Below the pieces are notes generated by a model, which was not told the origin of the DNA, did not search any database, and saw only the letters and a list, made by a program, of their open reading frames with translations. Both the position numbers and the translations under genes were made by a program. Source: Ruminiclostridium cellulolyticum H10 (lineage in GTDB: Bacteria; Bacillota; Clostridia; Acetivibrionales; DSM-1351). From it: a stretch of DNA of 64,000 nucleotides. This document shows, piece after piece, positions 1-9,122 of this stretch. The DNA lies in NCBI RefSeq assembly GCF_000022065.1, contig NC_011898.1, positions 1,324,001-1,388,000 of the forward strand, given 5' to 3'. Positions within the stretch are counted from its first letter, which is position 1, and every line of letters begins with the position of its first letter.

Positions 1-60
1 ATCGAAGAAAAAATTATGGCTCTGAAACATTCCTTAGACAAGCAGAACCATCGAAGTTGA
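1..60 (+). CDS. C-terminal tail of an upstream gene (partial)
   Basis: The window opens inside a reading frame (frame 1) that closes with TGA at 58-60, leaving about 19 residues rich in charged and helix-forming amino acids. A good intrinsic terminator follows at 80-107, which supports a real gene end. The tail would fit the coiled-coil end of a MerR-type regulator, but that is a guess; the fragment is too short to identify. Confidence 0.4.
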   Translation: MEEKIMALKHSLDKQNHRS

Positions 61-79
61 TACACGGATATGACATAGC

Positions 80-107
80 AAACCGCACTTTAAAGGTGTG
101 GTTTTTT
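80..107 (+). terminator. Intrinsic terminator
   Basis: A nine-base-pair stem (80-88 with 96-104, one G-U pair) with a seven-base loop runs into a T stretch ending at 107. It separates the upstream gene from the hydrogenase operon. Confidence 0.7.
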
Positions 108-213
108 CATGTCAATAATTATGCAGACGTTGCAAGAGTAACTTAATCCTAAGATTGTGCATAGTTATGAATATTCAATGAATTTATCAAATATATTTAT
201 AGGAGAGGTTAAT

Positions 214-663
214 ATGGATTGTGAGGATGCCATTTGCCGGAGAATAAAAACAATGGCGGCTGAAACTGATAACTATATCAATTTAATAAACACAGCACCT
301 TGTATATACACGAGAAATATGCTTTTATATCAACTCAGGGAGAAAATAAATGAGATAGACTTTTTAATCGGCTTTATATGCCGGAAGGAAAATCAAATGG
401 AAATTAGTCCCATTGAATTGCCGCAGCAACATGATAGAAAAGATTTTACACTTGAAGAATTAGCTAAGTTTAACGGCAAAGACGGTAATCCCTCTTATGT
501 GGCGGTAAATGGAACAGTGTATGATGTTACGGATAATGCAGCTTGGGCTGCAGCCTCACACTTTGGACTTACGGCAGGAAAAGACTTAACAGCCGAATTT
601 GCCTCATGCCATGCAGGACAGTCCATACTAAACAAATTAAAGGTGGTTGGGAAGCTGATTTAA
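214..663 (+). CDS. Cytochrome b5-like heme-binding domain protein
   Basis: A 149-residue cytoplasmic protein. Residues 1-65 are helical and unrecognised. Residues 76-149 match the cytochrome b5-like heme/steroid-binding domain (DFTLEEL start, [12 protein letters not shown] core); His116 and His133 are the plausible heme ligands. The ATG at 214 is chosen because AGGAGAGG lies at 201-208; the frame is open upstream from 157 but has no ribosome site there. The stop overlaps the next start (TAATG), so it is translationally coupled to the [NiFe] hydrogenase small subunit. It may be the electron partner of this soluble hydrogenase, which lacks a membrane cytochrome b gene here. Heme binding is inferred from the family and not proven for this branch. 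Confidence 0.75.
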   Translation: MDCEDAICRRIKTMAAETDNYINLINTAPCIYTRNMLLYQLREKINEIDFLIGFICRKENQMEISPIELPQQHDRKDFTLEELAKFNGKDGNPSYVAVNGTVYDVTDNAAWAAASHFGLTAGKDLTAEFASCHAGQSILNKLKVVGKLI

Positions 664-1562
664 TGAATAAAACAAAAACATGTCCCGAATATGCCGCACG
701 TCTTAAAACAGCGAGGGAACTATTTGATAGAGTCAAAGACAAAATCAGTGAAGGAACATTGATGAGGAGGAATCTTGTCTGGCTGGAACTGACAGGTTGT
801 TCAGGAAATATCATTTCACTATTGGATGGAGCAAACCCTGATTTTAAATATTTGATTTCACAAATGACTAACTTTCTATATGATAACAGTCTGGTGGCTG
901 CCGAAGGTGAAAAAGCCATGGAGAAATTGATGGGTAGTATTGGTGATGAATATATTCTTGCTGTGGAAGGGGCAGTTGCAACTAAAAACAACGGTATGTA
1001 TAATGTTATCGGCCGCTGGCAGGGAAAACCTGTTACTGCTCTTAATGCTATTAAACTGCTGGGAGAAAAGGCTTCATATGTTATAGCACTTGGAGCCTGT
1101 GCCTCTCACGGAGGAGTTTCGGCAGCTAAACCAAACCCATCAGACTGTGTAAGTGTGCAAAGTATTCTGAATAGAAAGGTAATTAAGCTTCCCGGATGTC
1201 CCTGCCATCCTGATTGGTTTATGGGAACATTGGCCCATATACTTTTATATGGAGAACCGGAGCTTGATAACAGGGACAGACCGGTATTGTTTTACAGTAC
1301 ATTAATTCACGACCGATGTCCAAGAAGGTCATTTTTTGATAAAGGAATCTTTGCAAAGAAGCTTGGGGAAAGCACCTGTATGTTTAAGCTGGGGTGCAGG
1401 GGGCCTGTTACTCGTATTGACTGTCCCATACGTAAGTGGAATCAGTATGTAAACTGGCCTGTAGAAGATGATACACCATGCATTGGATGTGCCCAGTTTG
1501 GATTTCCCGATCAAATGGAACCATTTATCACGTACAATACTACAAGAGAGGTAAAGGAATGA
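663..1562 (+). CDS. [NiFe] hydrogenase small subunit
   Basis: The electron-transfer subunit of an uptake-type [NiFe] hydrogenase, 299 residues. Fe-S ligands seen: C46, C146 and C179 (proximal site), H216/C219/C239/C245 (distal 4Fe-4S) and C254/C273/C276 (medial). The first proximal cysteine of the usual ECTGCS motif is Leu43 here (ELTGCS), and an extra Cys181 follows C179. There is no N-terminal twin-arginine signal and no C-terminal membrane helix, so the enzyme should be cytoplasmic and soluble. The start at 663 overlaps the previous stop; an in-frame start at 543 would lie inside the b5 gene. The stop overlaps the large-subunit start (ATGA). Family assignment is firm; the physiological direction is not visible. 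Confidence 0.92.
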   Translation: MNKTKTCPEYAARLKTARELFDRVKDKISEGTLMRRNLVWLELTGCSGNIISLLDGANPDFKYLISQMTNFLYDNSLVAAEGEKAMEKLMGSIGDEYILAVEGAVATKNNGMYNVIGRWQGKPVTALNAIKLLGEKASYVIALGACASHGGVSAAKPNPSDCVSVQSILNRKVIKLPGCPCHPDWFMGTLAHILLYGEPELDNRDRPVLFYSTLIHDRCPRRSFFDKGIFAKKLGESTCMFKLGCRGPVTRIDCPIRKWNQYVNWPVEDDTPCIGCAQFGFPDQMEPFITYNTTREVKE

Positions 1563-2971
1563 CCAGGAGGATTATTATAAATCCAGTTACAAGAATAAGC
1601 GGGTTCATGGAAATAGATGCGGTAATTGATAAAAATACCGTAACGGACGTTAAAACGGAGGGGTTGCTTTTCCGGGGGTTTGAGAAAATGCTTGCCGGAA
1701 GAAATCCTTTTGATGCGGTATATTTTACACAGCGTATTTGCGGCATATGTTCTACGGCCCACTCTGTGGCATCAACTCTTGCACTGGAGACCGCAATGAA
1801 TGTAATTCCTGCTGAACAAGGAAAATATCTCAGGGATATTCTGCATGGATGCGAGTTTATGCAGAATCACATAAGGCATTTCTATCAGTATACCATACCG
1901 GACTTCGTGAGACTGCCGGACAAGTATCCGCTGTATGTGACAGAACATAATGATTTCAGGATACCCAAAGGAAAAAATGATGAAATAGTTAAACATTATT
2001 TTGAATCACTGGACATAAGCCGGAGTGCACATGAAATGCTGACAGTACTGGGCGGGAAGGCACCGCATAATCATGGCATTTTTGTGGGAGGAATAACAAC
2101 TCAGGCAACGACCGATAAGATAATCAAGATAAAATCAATATTACATACAATACGGAAGTTTATAGCAGACATAATGATACCCGACGCTTACACCATAGCT
2201 CAATATTACAGTGATTACTATAAAAAGGGCAGGGGCTACGGAAATCTTTTAAGTTATGGCTGTTTCAACAAATATAATGAACTGGGCACTTTGTATGTTG
2301 ACCCGCTGGTATACACACAAGGTAAGATAAATGTATTCAATCCCGGTGAGATAACCGAGGAAATTGATTATTCATGGTACAAGGACAAAATGAGTGAGTA
2401 TAAACCTACCGATACCATAACGGAAGAAGATATGAGTAAAAGCAAGGCATACTCTTGGGTCAAGGCTCCCCGATACAGCGGTATACCTTATGAAGTTGGC
2501 CCACTGGCAAGGCAGTGGTTAAGCGGAGAATACAGAAATGGAATATCCACTATGGACAGAACAATTGCAAGGGTAATGGAAACTAGTAAAATTGCAGAAA
2601 TCATCAGTATTCTTATAGAGAACCTAATTCCAGGAGTAACCGTTCAAAAAGAATATACGATTCCTACATCATCAGAAGGAGCAGGACTTATAGACACCAC
2701 TAGGGGTGCTCTTGGCCATTGGCTTAAAATAAAAAATGGAATTATTTCATTTTATCAGATTATAACTCCTTCTGCATGGAATCTCTCTGCCAGAGGAAAT
2801 AATGGCATGAGAGGAACTGCGGAGCAGGCATTAATGAATACAATAATACGGGATATTGATAGCCCGGTTGAACTGGGAAGAATCATTCGTTCCTTTGACC
2901 CATGTGTTTCCTGTGCAACCCACGTGTATTCTCAGGGGGAGTTTATTAAAACTATACAGGTAATGCCATGA
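1559..2971 (+). CDS. [NiFe] hydrogenase large (catalytic) subunit
   Basis: A 470-residue subunit carrying the Ni-Fe active site. Both nickel-binding motifs are intact: RICGIC (C61, C64) near the N terminus and DPCVSC (C449, C452) near the C terminus. The protein continues 15 residues past His455, the usual cleavage point, so it is made as a precursor that needs the endopeptidase encoded next. The start at 1559 overlaps the small-subunit stop by ATGA; the longer in-frame start at 1478 would lie inside the previous gene. The accessory Hyp proteins for the CN/CO ligands are not in this window and must be elsewhere. Confidence 0.95.
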   Translation: MTRRIIINPVTRISGFMEIDAVIDKNTVTDVKTEGLLFRGFEKMLAGRNPFDAVYFTQRICGICSTAHSVASTLALETAMNVIPAEQGKYLRDILHGCEFMQNHIRHFYQYTIPDFVRLPDKYPLYVTEHNDFRIPKGKNDEIVKHYFESLDISRSAHEMLTVLGGKAPHNHGIFVGGITTQATTDKIIKIKSILHTIRKFIADIMIPDAYTIAQYYSDYYKKGRGYGNLLSYGCFNKYNELGTLYVDPLVYTQGKINVFNPGEITEEIDYSWYKDKMSEYKPTDTITEEDMSKSKAYSWVKAPRYSGIPYEVGPLARQWLSGEYRNGISTMDRTIARVMETSKIAEIISILIENLIPGVTVQKEYTIPTSSEGAGLIDTTRGALGHWLKIKNGIISFYQIITPSAWNLSARGNNGMRGTAEQALMNTIIRDIDSPVELGRIIRSFDPCVSCATHVYSQGEFIKTIQVMP

Positions 2972-3432
2972 AAGAATTAATTGTTATTGGAATTGGCAAC
3001 AGACTAATGATGGATGATGGAATTGGTGTACGTGTAGTAGAAGAGTTGAAAAGTAAAAATACAAAAGCTGATATACTTTATGTGGTTGGTGAAACCGATG
3101 TTTATTATTGTTTGAATCAAATAGAAGATGCATTAATGGTCATTATTATTGATGCTGTTTATTTAAAAAAAGAACCTGGGAGTATAAGTATCATACCCTT
3201 TGACAGAGCCTCTGAAAACTATATCAATCCCATGTCGGTTCACGACTGTAATTTACTAGGAGAAATGAGAGGAAAAAACATCAAAGGCGTATTAATCGGC
3301 ATTGAACCCTATGAGATTAATTACAGCACAAGCTTGTCAGAGGTTTTAGAGTCAAGATATATCAGAATCAGTGAAGATATAGGAGACATAATCGAGGATT
3401 TTACAAAGAATAAAAGGGCTTCACAGGATTAA
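2968..3432 (+). CDS. Hydrogenase maturation endopeptidase (HyaD/HybD/HupD family)
   Basis: A 154-residue nickel-dependent protease that removes the C-terminal peptide of the large subunit after metal insertion. The N terminus has the family motif GIGNRLMMDDGIG; Asp16, Asp61 and His91 (SVHDCN) match the metal-binding triad of HybD. It overlaps the large subunit by ATGA and is the last gene of the hydrogenase operon. The unprocessed tail in the large subunit just upstream is its expected substrate. Confidence 0.92.
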   Translation: MKELIVIGIGNRLMMDDGIGVRVVEELKSKNTKADILYVVGETDVYYCLNQIEDALMVIIIDAVYLKKEPGSISIIPFDRASENYINPMSVHDCNLLGEMRGKNIKGVLIGIEPYEINYSTSLSEVLESRYIRISEDIGDIIEDFTKNKRASQD

Positions 3433-3473
3433 ATTTATATCCCGTAAGGCCCTTAACTCTCTATAATTTAATG

Positions 3474-4067
3474 TTAATAGTATAAGTAGTTGCGGTTTTC
3501 TTTAGCAGCTTGTGCATCAGCTTTCGTTTTTTGAACTGTATTGAACGGGTGTTGCGGTGGTGCATATATCGAATACAGTTTAATCGGTTTATTCCCTGTG
3601 TTAATAAGGTTGTGCCATTTACCAGCAGGTATGATAAATGCAAAGTCTTCACGCACATTTGCCTGAAAATCCAGATAGTTTTTACTATCTCCCATTTTAA
3701 CAAGTCCTTGGCCTTCTTCAATACGTATAAATTGATCAAGGTCTGGGTGTATTTCCAAGCCTATTTCTTCTCCTGGATTTATACTCATTAGAGTAACCTG
3801 TAAATGGTTTCCCGTCCATAAAGCTAAGCGGAAATTATTATTCTGCTTTGTGGCTTTTTCAATATCAACAACAAACGGATTTGGACCATAATCCTTTAAC
3901 ATAATAGGAGAACAAGGTTTTGTTTGCTCCGTATAAGGAAGGTATTGACTAGGAAACTGACTCCAAAAATCCGGGTTATTTAAGTATGGGCATTGATACA
4001 TTTTATCATCCTTACCCATTGGGTTATTATTATATGGACATGGATTCTGTTTTGATGTATTATACAA
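3474..4067 (-). CDS. Cupin-domain protein
   Basis: A 197-residue protein with a proline/asparagine/tyrosine-rich N terminus (about residues 1-55), then one cupin barrel. Cupin motif 1 is seen around HPDLDQFIRIEEGQG and motif 2 around PAGKWHN, giving possible metal-binding His and Glu residues. Similar proteins occur in spore-forming Firmicutes, some linked with spore coats; function is unknown. The start is TTG at 4067, supported by AAGGGATGG a few bases upstream; the nearest ATG in another frame stops at once. It is divergent from the gntR gene and shares its 236-bp upstream region. Confidence 0.75.
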   Translation of the reverse strand: MYNTSKQNPCPYNNNPMGKDDKMYQCPYLNNPDFWSQFPSQYLPYTEQTKPCSPIMLKDYGPNPFVVDIEKATKQNNNFRLALWTGNHLQVTLMSINPGEEIGLEIHPDLDQFIRIEEGQGLVKMGDSKNYLDFQANVREDFAFIIPAGKWHNLINTGNKPIKLYSIYAPPQHPFNTVQKTKADAQAAKENRNYLYY

Positions 4068-4212
4068 CTTGCACCATCCCTTTCAAAGTTTATATGTTTA
4101 CAGTATTATCCTATGTTTTATGTTAATAGGATGTGCGGTAAAAAACATCTATTTTATAGCAAATCGTAAAAGTCAATAGTGAAAATGTACATAAAAATAA
4201 TGTCGAATCGTG

Positions 4213-4241
4213 TTGACTTTTGGTTATAAACAATATATTAT
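4213..4241 (+). promoter_or_regulatory. Sigma-A-type promoter of the gntR-nucleoside operon
   Basis: TTGACT (4213-4218), a 17-bp spacer and TATTAT (4236-4241) lie 62 bp before the gntR start. This is the only strong promoter seen upstream of the long operon that ends near 15.2 kb. Confidence 0.6.
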
Positions 4242-4303
4242 GTAAGTGGACATAACAACATATCAATATAATATTATATTAACAACTCAATAGGGGGATA
4301 ATT

Positions 4304-5032
4304 GTGAGCGGAATGGTACCTAAATACTATTTGGTAAAACAAAAAATAGTAGAAATTATTGATAATGAGGAAATCGGCCCGGGGGGGCTTATTCCGAGTG
4401 AAAGAGAACTCATGGGTATCTTTGGACTGAGCAGGATAACAGTTAAAAAGGCAATAGATGATCTTGTTAATGAGGGATATCTTTATCGTATACAAGGTAA
4501 GGGAACTTTTGTTAAAAAAGATACTCTGGATCAGGATTTGATTTCAATAACCAGTTGTACTCAAGATATAATAAAATTGGGAATGACCCCTTCTAAGAGA
4601 CTTCTCAAGTCGGAGGTTATTGAAGCTGACAAAGTTATGCTCAGGAAATTGCAGCTTAGTCAGGGGGACAAGGTGTATAAAGTTAAGCGTGTATATTATG
4701 CAAACAACGAACCTGTTAACCTGACCACTGTGCACTTACCATGCAAGTTATTTCCCTTAATAGACACCTATGATTTCGGAGTTGATTCTATTTACAAAGT
4801 ACTTGAAACAAAATATGGTACAAAAATTACAAAAGCAATAAGAACCATTGAGGCAGTATTGGCGGTTGATGAGGTTGCCAGAGAACTTGAAATAAAAGAA
4901 GGTGATCCCGTCCTTTTGTTTAAAGCTGTTACACATGGAATGGTGAATGGGAGAGAAATACCTATAGAAACTTTCAAAAGCTTCTATAGATCTGACAAGT
5001 TTAAATTTTACATTAACCAGGTTCATGAATAA
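4304..5032 (+). CDS. GntR/HutC-family transcriptional regulator
   Basis: A 242-residue regulator with an N-terminal winged helix-turn-helix (residues about 8-75; PSERELM and SRITVKKAIDDL are typical) and a C-terminal UTRA ligand-binding domain (about 95-238) as in HutC, NagR/YvoA and PhnF. UTRA domains usually bind a small pathway metabolite, often phosphorylated, so the likely inducer is a product of the downstream genes. The start is GTG at 4304 with TAGGGGG six bases upstream. It heads the operon and is probably autoregulatory. Confidence 0.9.
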   Translation: MSGMVPKYYLVKQKIVEIIDNEEIGPGGLIPSERELMGIFGLSRITVKKAIDDLVNEGYLYRIQGKGTFVKKDTLDQDLISITSCTQDIIKLGMTPSKRLLKSEVIEADKVMLRKLQLSQGDKVYKVKRVYYANNEPVNLTTVHLPCKLFPLIDTYDFGVDSIYKVLETKYGTKITKAIRTIEAVLAVDEVARELEIKEGDPVLLFKAVTHGMVNGREIPIETFKSFYRSDKFKFYINQVHE

Positions 5033-5120
5033 CCCGTAAATACTGAACTAGACAAAATGAAAGTAAAATGCCAGGTAAGGTAATATGCTATGGCTTAGTT
5101 TTTTGCACCCCAAAATCCAT

Positions 5121-5171
5121 TAAGCTATGGCTTTACAAATAGAAGCTCTAAGATCGCGACTTAGGCTTCTA
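5121..5171 (+). promoter_or_regulatory. Hairpin in the gntR-bmp spacer
   Basis: TAGAAGC-t-CTAAG (5140-5152) pairs with CTTAGGCTTCTA (5160-5171) with one bulged base; no T run follows. Just before it, the words GCTATGGCTTAG (about 5088) and GCTATGGCTTTAC (5124-5136) form an imperfect direct repeat. This could be an RNA processing or stability element that sets gntR apart from the transporter genes, or an operator. Function is unknown. Confidence 0.35.
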
Positions 5172-5220
5172 AATAAATATATTTAATCTTTGAAACAATA
5201 TTATCGGAGGAGAGGTCCAC

Positions 5221-6435
5221 ATGAAAAAAAACACAAAAAATTTATCTTTTTTACTAGTAGTAATTATGTTGGTATCCATCATTTTTACAGGCTGTTCTAC
5301 TTCCAAAACCGGTAATTCCTCAGCAAGCAGTTCGAACTCCGACACTGATAATACCGGACTTGGAATAGCATTGATAACTTCTGCTGCGGGTCCTAACGAC
5401 AAGGGATATAACCAGTCGGCTATTGCAGGACTTGAAAAGGCAAAGAAAGATCTGGGTATAAAGTATAAGGTTGTTGAAACTACAGACGTTCCAGGAAGCT
5501 TGTCACAGCTGGCAGGTGCGGGCTACAAGCTCATTTTCAGCCTTGAATACAACTTTGATGCATTGATTAAAGGAGTTGGAGGAAGCAAGCCTATTGCTGA
5601 ACAATATCCTGACACAACGTTTGTAATATTTAATGACAATCCAAACGTAAATGATGACGGAAGTGTAAAGCATAAAAACGTTGTATCTGTTCTCTTTGAT
5701 GTCCATGAAGCCTCCTTTATGGCTGGTGCATTGGCTACACTAGTAAATGAAAATGCTTCAAAGCTGTTTAATAGTTCAGAGTATTCCTTTACTTCAGGTG
5801 ATGCAGGAAGAAAAGTAGGCTTCCTTGGAGGATCAAAATCAAATGGTATCACAGTATTCGGATACGGTTTTGCTGAAGGAATCAACTATGTAGCTAAAGA
5901 GCTCGGTGTAAATTATACCTTCTACAGCGACTATAACGCAGGCTTCAGTGATTCAGCATCAGGAGCAACTAAAGCAAACACTTATTATTCTGATGGTGCA
6001 AACATCGTATATGCAGTTGCAGGTGCTGTAGGTGACGGGGTAGATGCGAAAGCTAAAGAGGTTAAAAAGCTTTCTATAGAAGTTGATGCGAACAAGGATT
6101 CAAATCAACCGGGATATATATTGACAAGTGTTTTAAAGAACACAGAAGTACCTGTATATGAAATAGCAAAGAACTATAAAGAAAATGCTATGGATAAGGT
6201 AAACGGAAAAGTATTGAGTTACAATCTGGCTACCGGTGCAACAGGAATTACTGATTTGAGCGTTATCGAGTCAAAAATAACAGCAGACGGAAAAGCAAAG
6301 TGGGATGAAATAAAGGGTCAGCTAAAGACTATTTCTGACAAGATAGCAAGTGGTGAAATCAAGGTTACAAATGCACAGGCTGGAGACAAATTTGATAAAA
6401 CCAAGCTTGCAAATTTAAAAATGCCAAACGACTAA
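5221..6435 (+). CDS. BMP-family nucleoside-binding lipoprotein (ABC importer)
   Basis: A 404-residue extracellular substrate-binding lipoprotein of the BMP/PnrA/Med family. The signal peptide ends in a lipobox with Cys25 (FTGC), followed by a Ser-rich linker and the periplasmic-binding fold (GIALITSAAGPNDKGYNQSA is typical of the family N terminus). PnrA-type proteins bind purine nucleosides. A strong GGAGGAGAGG site precedes ATG 5221. It is followed by the ATPase and two permeases, giving a complete importer. The actual ligand cannot be read from sequence. Confidence 0.92.
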   Translation: MKKNTKNLSFLLVVIMLVSIIFTGCSTSKTGNSSASSSNSDTDNTGLGIALITSAAGPNDKGYNQSAIAGLEKAKKDLGIKYKVVETTDVPGSLSQLAGAGYKLIFSLEYNFDALIKGVGGSKPIAEQYPDTTFVIFNDNPNVNDDGSVKHKNVVSVLFDVHEASFMAGALATLVNENASKLFNSSEYSFTSGDAGRKVGFLGGSKSNGITVFGYGFAEGINYVAKELGVNYTFYSDYNAGFSDSASGATKANTYYSDGANIVYAVAGAVGDGVDAKAKEVKKLSIEVDANKDSNQPGYILTSVLKNTEVPVYEIAKNYKENAMDKVNGKVLSYNLATGATGITDLSVIESKITADGKAKWDEIKGQLKTISDKIASGEIKVTNAQAGDKFDKTKLANLKMPND

Positions 6436-6468
6436 AAATAAAAATAAACCAGAATGAGGGCGGCAAAT

Positions 6469-8016
6469 ATGTATGCAATAGAAGCTGTTAATTTAACAAA
6501 AAAATATGGCGATTTTGTTGCTAACGACAATATAAACCTTTCTATCGGCAAAGGTGAAATTACCGCAATAGTCGGAGAAAATGGGGCAGGAAAAACAACT
6601 CTTATGAACATGTTTTTCGGACTACAGCGTCCCACAAGCGGCGAATTGCTTGTTAATGGAAAAAAGGTTTCATTTGGTTCTTCATTAGACGCCATTAATT
6701 GCGGCCTGGGTATGGTGCATCAGCATTTTAAGCTGGTGCCCAGCCTGACTGTTTTTGAAAACATACTACTTGGAGTCGAAATAAGCAGAAAAATAAATTT
6801 TTCTCAAAAACTTAAATTGGGGACTCCAATAATAGATAAGAAATGTGAAAAGAAATATGTACAGAAAATTATTGAGGATTACAAGTTTGAGCTAAATGCA
6901 GACGATGTAGTGGAAAACATTTCCATAGGAGCGAAGCAGCGTGTTGAGATTTTAAAAATGCTTTATCGTAATGTAGATATTCTTATATTCGACGAGCCTA
7001 CTGCGGTTTTGACTCCTCAGGAGGTGGATGAGCTTTTATTAAGCTTCAAGGAGCTTAAGAAGCAGGGAAAGACAATTATACTGATTACTCACAAGCTGCG
7101 TGAGGTAATGGAAGTCAGCGACAAGGTTATTGTCATAAAACGTGGTAAGGTAGTGGGAAGTAAGGCAACCAAAGACACAAATTCGGCTGAAATAGCTAAA
7201 ATGATGGTTGGCCGTGAAGTAATACTGAATGTAAGCAAGGAAGATAAGGATGTCAGGGAAAATAAGGTTGCCTATTCCGTAAGCAAATTATCTACCCAGG
7301 ATAACTTCGGAAAGAAAGTTATTGAGGATATAAGCTTCGAAATAAAAGAAGGAGAAATTCTGGGCGTTGCAGGGGTAGAAGGTAACGGACAAAGTGAGCT
7401 TGTAAGAGTTCTTTCAGGACTAATGGAATCAACGGAAGGCTCGGTACACTTGTACGGTAAGGATATAACCAATAAATGGCCAAGTAGCCTGCGTGCAGCT
7501 GGCATTGGAATAGTTCCCGAAGACAGGTATGCTCAGGGTTTGTGCAAGGACATGACAATCCTAGAGAATATTATAGCCGGTTATCACAGGAACAAGAAAG
7601 TTTGCAAAAATGGAATCATGCTGAAAAATGAAATTGAAGATACAGGTAACAAGCTTATAGAAAAATATGATATCAGAATTGCTGAAAAGAACGGTAATGT
7701 ATCACAGCTGTCCGGGGGAAATGCCCAGAAGATAATTGTGGCCAGAGAGTTCGATTCTGACCCAAAGGTACTCATAGTAAGCCAGCCTACCCGTGGTGTG
7801 GATATAGGCTCAATAGAATTTATTCATAATAAGATTCTGGACCTGAGAAGTGAAAACAAAGCGATTTTACTTGTTTCCAGTGAACTAAGCGAGATAATGA
7901 ACTTGAGTGACAGGATAATAGTTATGTACAAAGGGCGTATTGTAGGGGAAGTTGAAGGTAAAAAGGCAGACAGCACTAAAATAGGGCTGCTAATGGCGGG
8001 ACTATCCTTAGAATAA
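6469..8016 (+). CDS. Nucleoside ABC transporter ATPase (two NBDs)
   Basis: A 515-residue ATPase with two fused nucleotide-binding domains, as in NupO/YufO and RbsA. The first domain has Walker A GENGAGKTT and Walker B ILIFDEPT; the second has a degenerate P loop (GVEGNGQSEL), signature LSGGNAQK and ILIVSQPT in place of Walker B, the usual asymmetry of this family. ATG 6469 is preferred over 6454 because GAGGGCGG ends five bases upstream of it. It drives import through the two permeases that follow. Confidence 0.93.
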   Translation: MYAIEAVNLTKKYGDFVANDNINLSIGKGEITAIVGENGAGKTTLMNMFFGLQRPTSGELLVNGKKVSFGSSLDAINCGLGMVHQHFKLVPSLTVFENILLGVEISRKINFSQKLKLGTPIIDKKCEKKYVQKIIEDYKFELNADDVVENISIGAKQRVEILKMLYRNVDILIFDEPTAVLTPQEVDELLLSFKELKKQGKTIILITHKLREVMEVSDKVIVIKRGKVVGSKATKDTNSAEIAKMMVGREVILNVSKEDKDVRENKVAYSVSKLSTQDNFGKKVIEDISFEIKEGEILGVAGVEGNGQSELVRVLSGLMESTEGSVHLYGKDITNKWPSSLRAAGIGIVPEDRYAQGLCKDMTILENIIAGYHRNKKVCKNGIMLKNEIEDTGNKLIEKYDIRIAEKNGNVSQLSGGNAQKIIVAREFDSDPKVLIVSQPTRGVDIGSIEFIHNKILDLRSENKAILLVSSELSEIMNLSDRIIVMYKGRIVGEVEGKKADSTKIGLLMAGLSLE

Positions 8017-8027
8017 AGAGGGAATTT

Positions 8028-9110
8028 ATGAAGAAAAATAATACACTTTTAAAAAATATATCTAATGTTTTATTTCCGGTAATCAGTGCCCTTATATTAG
8101 GTGGGATTCTAATTGCTGCAATAGGTGAAAATCCTTTTTTGACCTATTCTGTAATGATTAAAAAATCTCTCTTCAGTCTGGACGGGCTCTTAAAAACCTT
8201 ACACTTTGCATCACCATTAATTCTTACAGGGCTTGCAATTGCAATAACCTTTAAGGCAAATATCTTTAATATGGGTGTTGAGGGTCAGGCAGTGCTTGGT
8301 GCATTTTTTGCCGGAGTAGTAGGTTTTACTGTAAAGGGATTACCTCCGGTACTCCACATAACCTTATGTGTATTAACCGGTATTGTTGTAGGTATGCTTT
8401 TTGCACTTGTTCCGGCTTTACTAAAGGCATACTTTAATGTAAATGAGATGGTTGTAACACTTATGCTCAACTACGTTGTTGTTGAGATTGTAAAGTTTCT
8501 TTCCCAGGGAGTATTCAAAGACCCATCTTCCGGATATGTTTCAACCTATCCGATAGCGGAAAGTGCCATGTTTAAAAAAATATTCGATTCTAATCTGACT
8601 GCATTTTTCTTTATAGCACTTATAGTTTTTGCAATAATGTATGTGGTTTTCAATAAATCAAAGCTTGGATATGAAATAAAAGCTATCGGTAAAAACCCTG
8701 AGTTTTCGGAAGCCACGGGTATGAACGTCAGTAAAAAAATTATTATTATTATGCTTATAAGCGGTGCAGTAAGCGGATTGGCAGGAGCAGGGTTCCTTAT
8801 GAGTGAGAAATACAGATTTACCCTTGATTTTTCAGGAAGCCCGGGATTGGGCTGGGACGGTATGCTCATTGCACTTCTTGGTAGTCATAACCCCATCGGA
8901 ATACTGGTGGCAGCTGTATTCTATGCGGCACTGAAAACCGGAAGTGACTATATCGGCGTATTTACCAATGTTCCCAAAGACATTGTAGGTGTTATTCAGG
9001 GTATTTTGATACTGCTACTTTCTGTAAAGTTTTTTAATGAAAAGTTTCACTTGTTTGAGAAGTTTAAATTTTTGTGGAAGAAGTCTTCAAGTACAGACTT
9101 AAATAAATAG
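8028..9110 (+). CDS. Nucleoside ABC transporter permease 1
   Basis: A 360-residue membrane protein of the BPD_transp_2 family (NupP/YufP-like) with about nine hydrophobic segments. The first helix starts near residue 11 and the GAVSGLAGAGFLMSE region lies near 245-260. It is 11 bp downstream of the ATPase and 12 bp upstream of the second permease, so the three are one transcript and one complex. Confidence 0.92.
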   Translation: MKKNNTLLKNISNVLFPVISALILGGILIAAIGENPFLTYSVMIKKSLFSLDGLLKTLHFASPLILTGLAIAITFKANIFNMGVEGQAVLGAFFAGVVGFTVKGLPPVLHITLCVLTGIVVGMLFALVPALLKAYFNVNEMVVTLMLNYVVVEIVKFLSQGVFKDPSSGYVSTYPIAESAMFKKIFDSNLTAFFFIALIVFAIMYVVFNKSKLGYEIKAIGKNPEFSEATGMNVSKKIIIIMLISGAVSGLAGAGFLMSEKYRFTLDFSGSPGLGWDGMLIALLGSHNPIGILVAAVFYAALKTGSDYIGVFTNVPKDIVGVIQGILILLLSVKFFNEKFHLFEKFKFLWKKSSSTDLNK

Positions 9111-9122
9111 AGGTAGATGATT

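Noticed and set aside
569-991. Minus-strand 140-residue frame inside the hydrogenase small subunit gene
   Set aside because: It is a shadow of the well-supported small subunit, with no ribosome site or family likeness.
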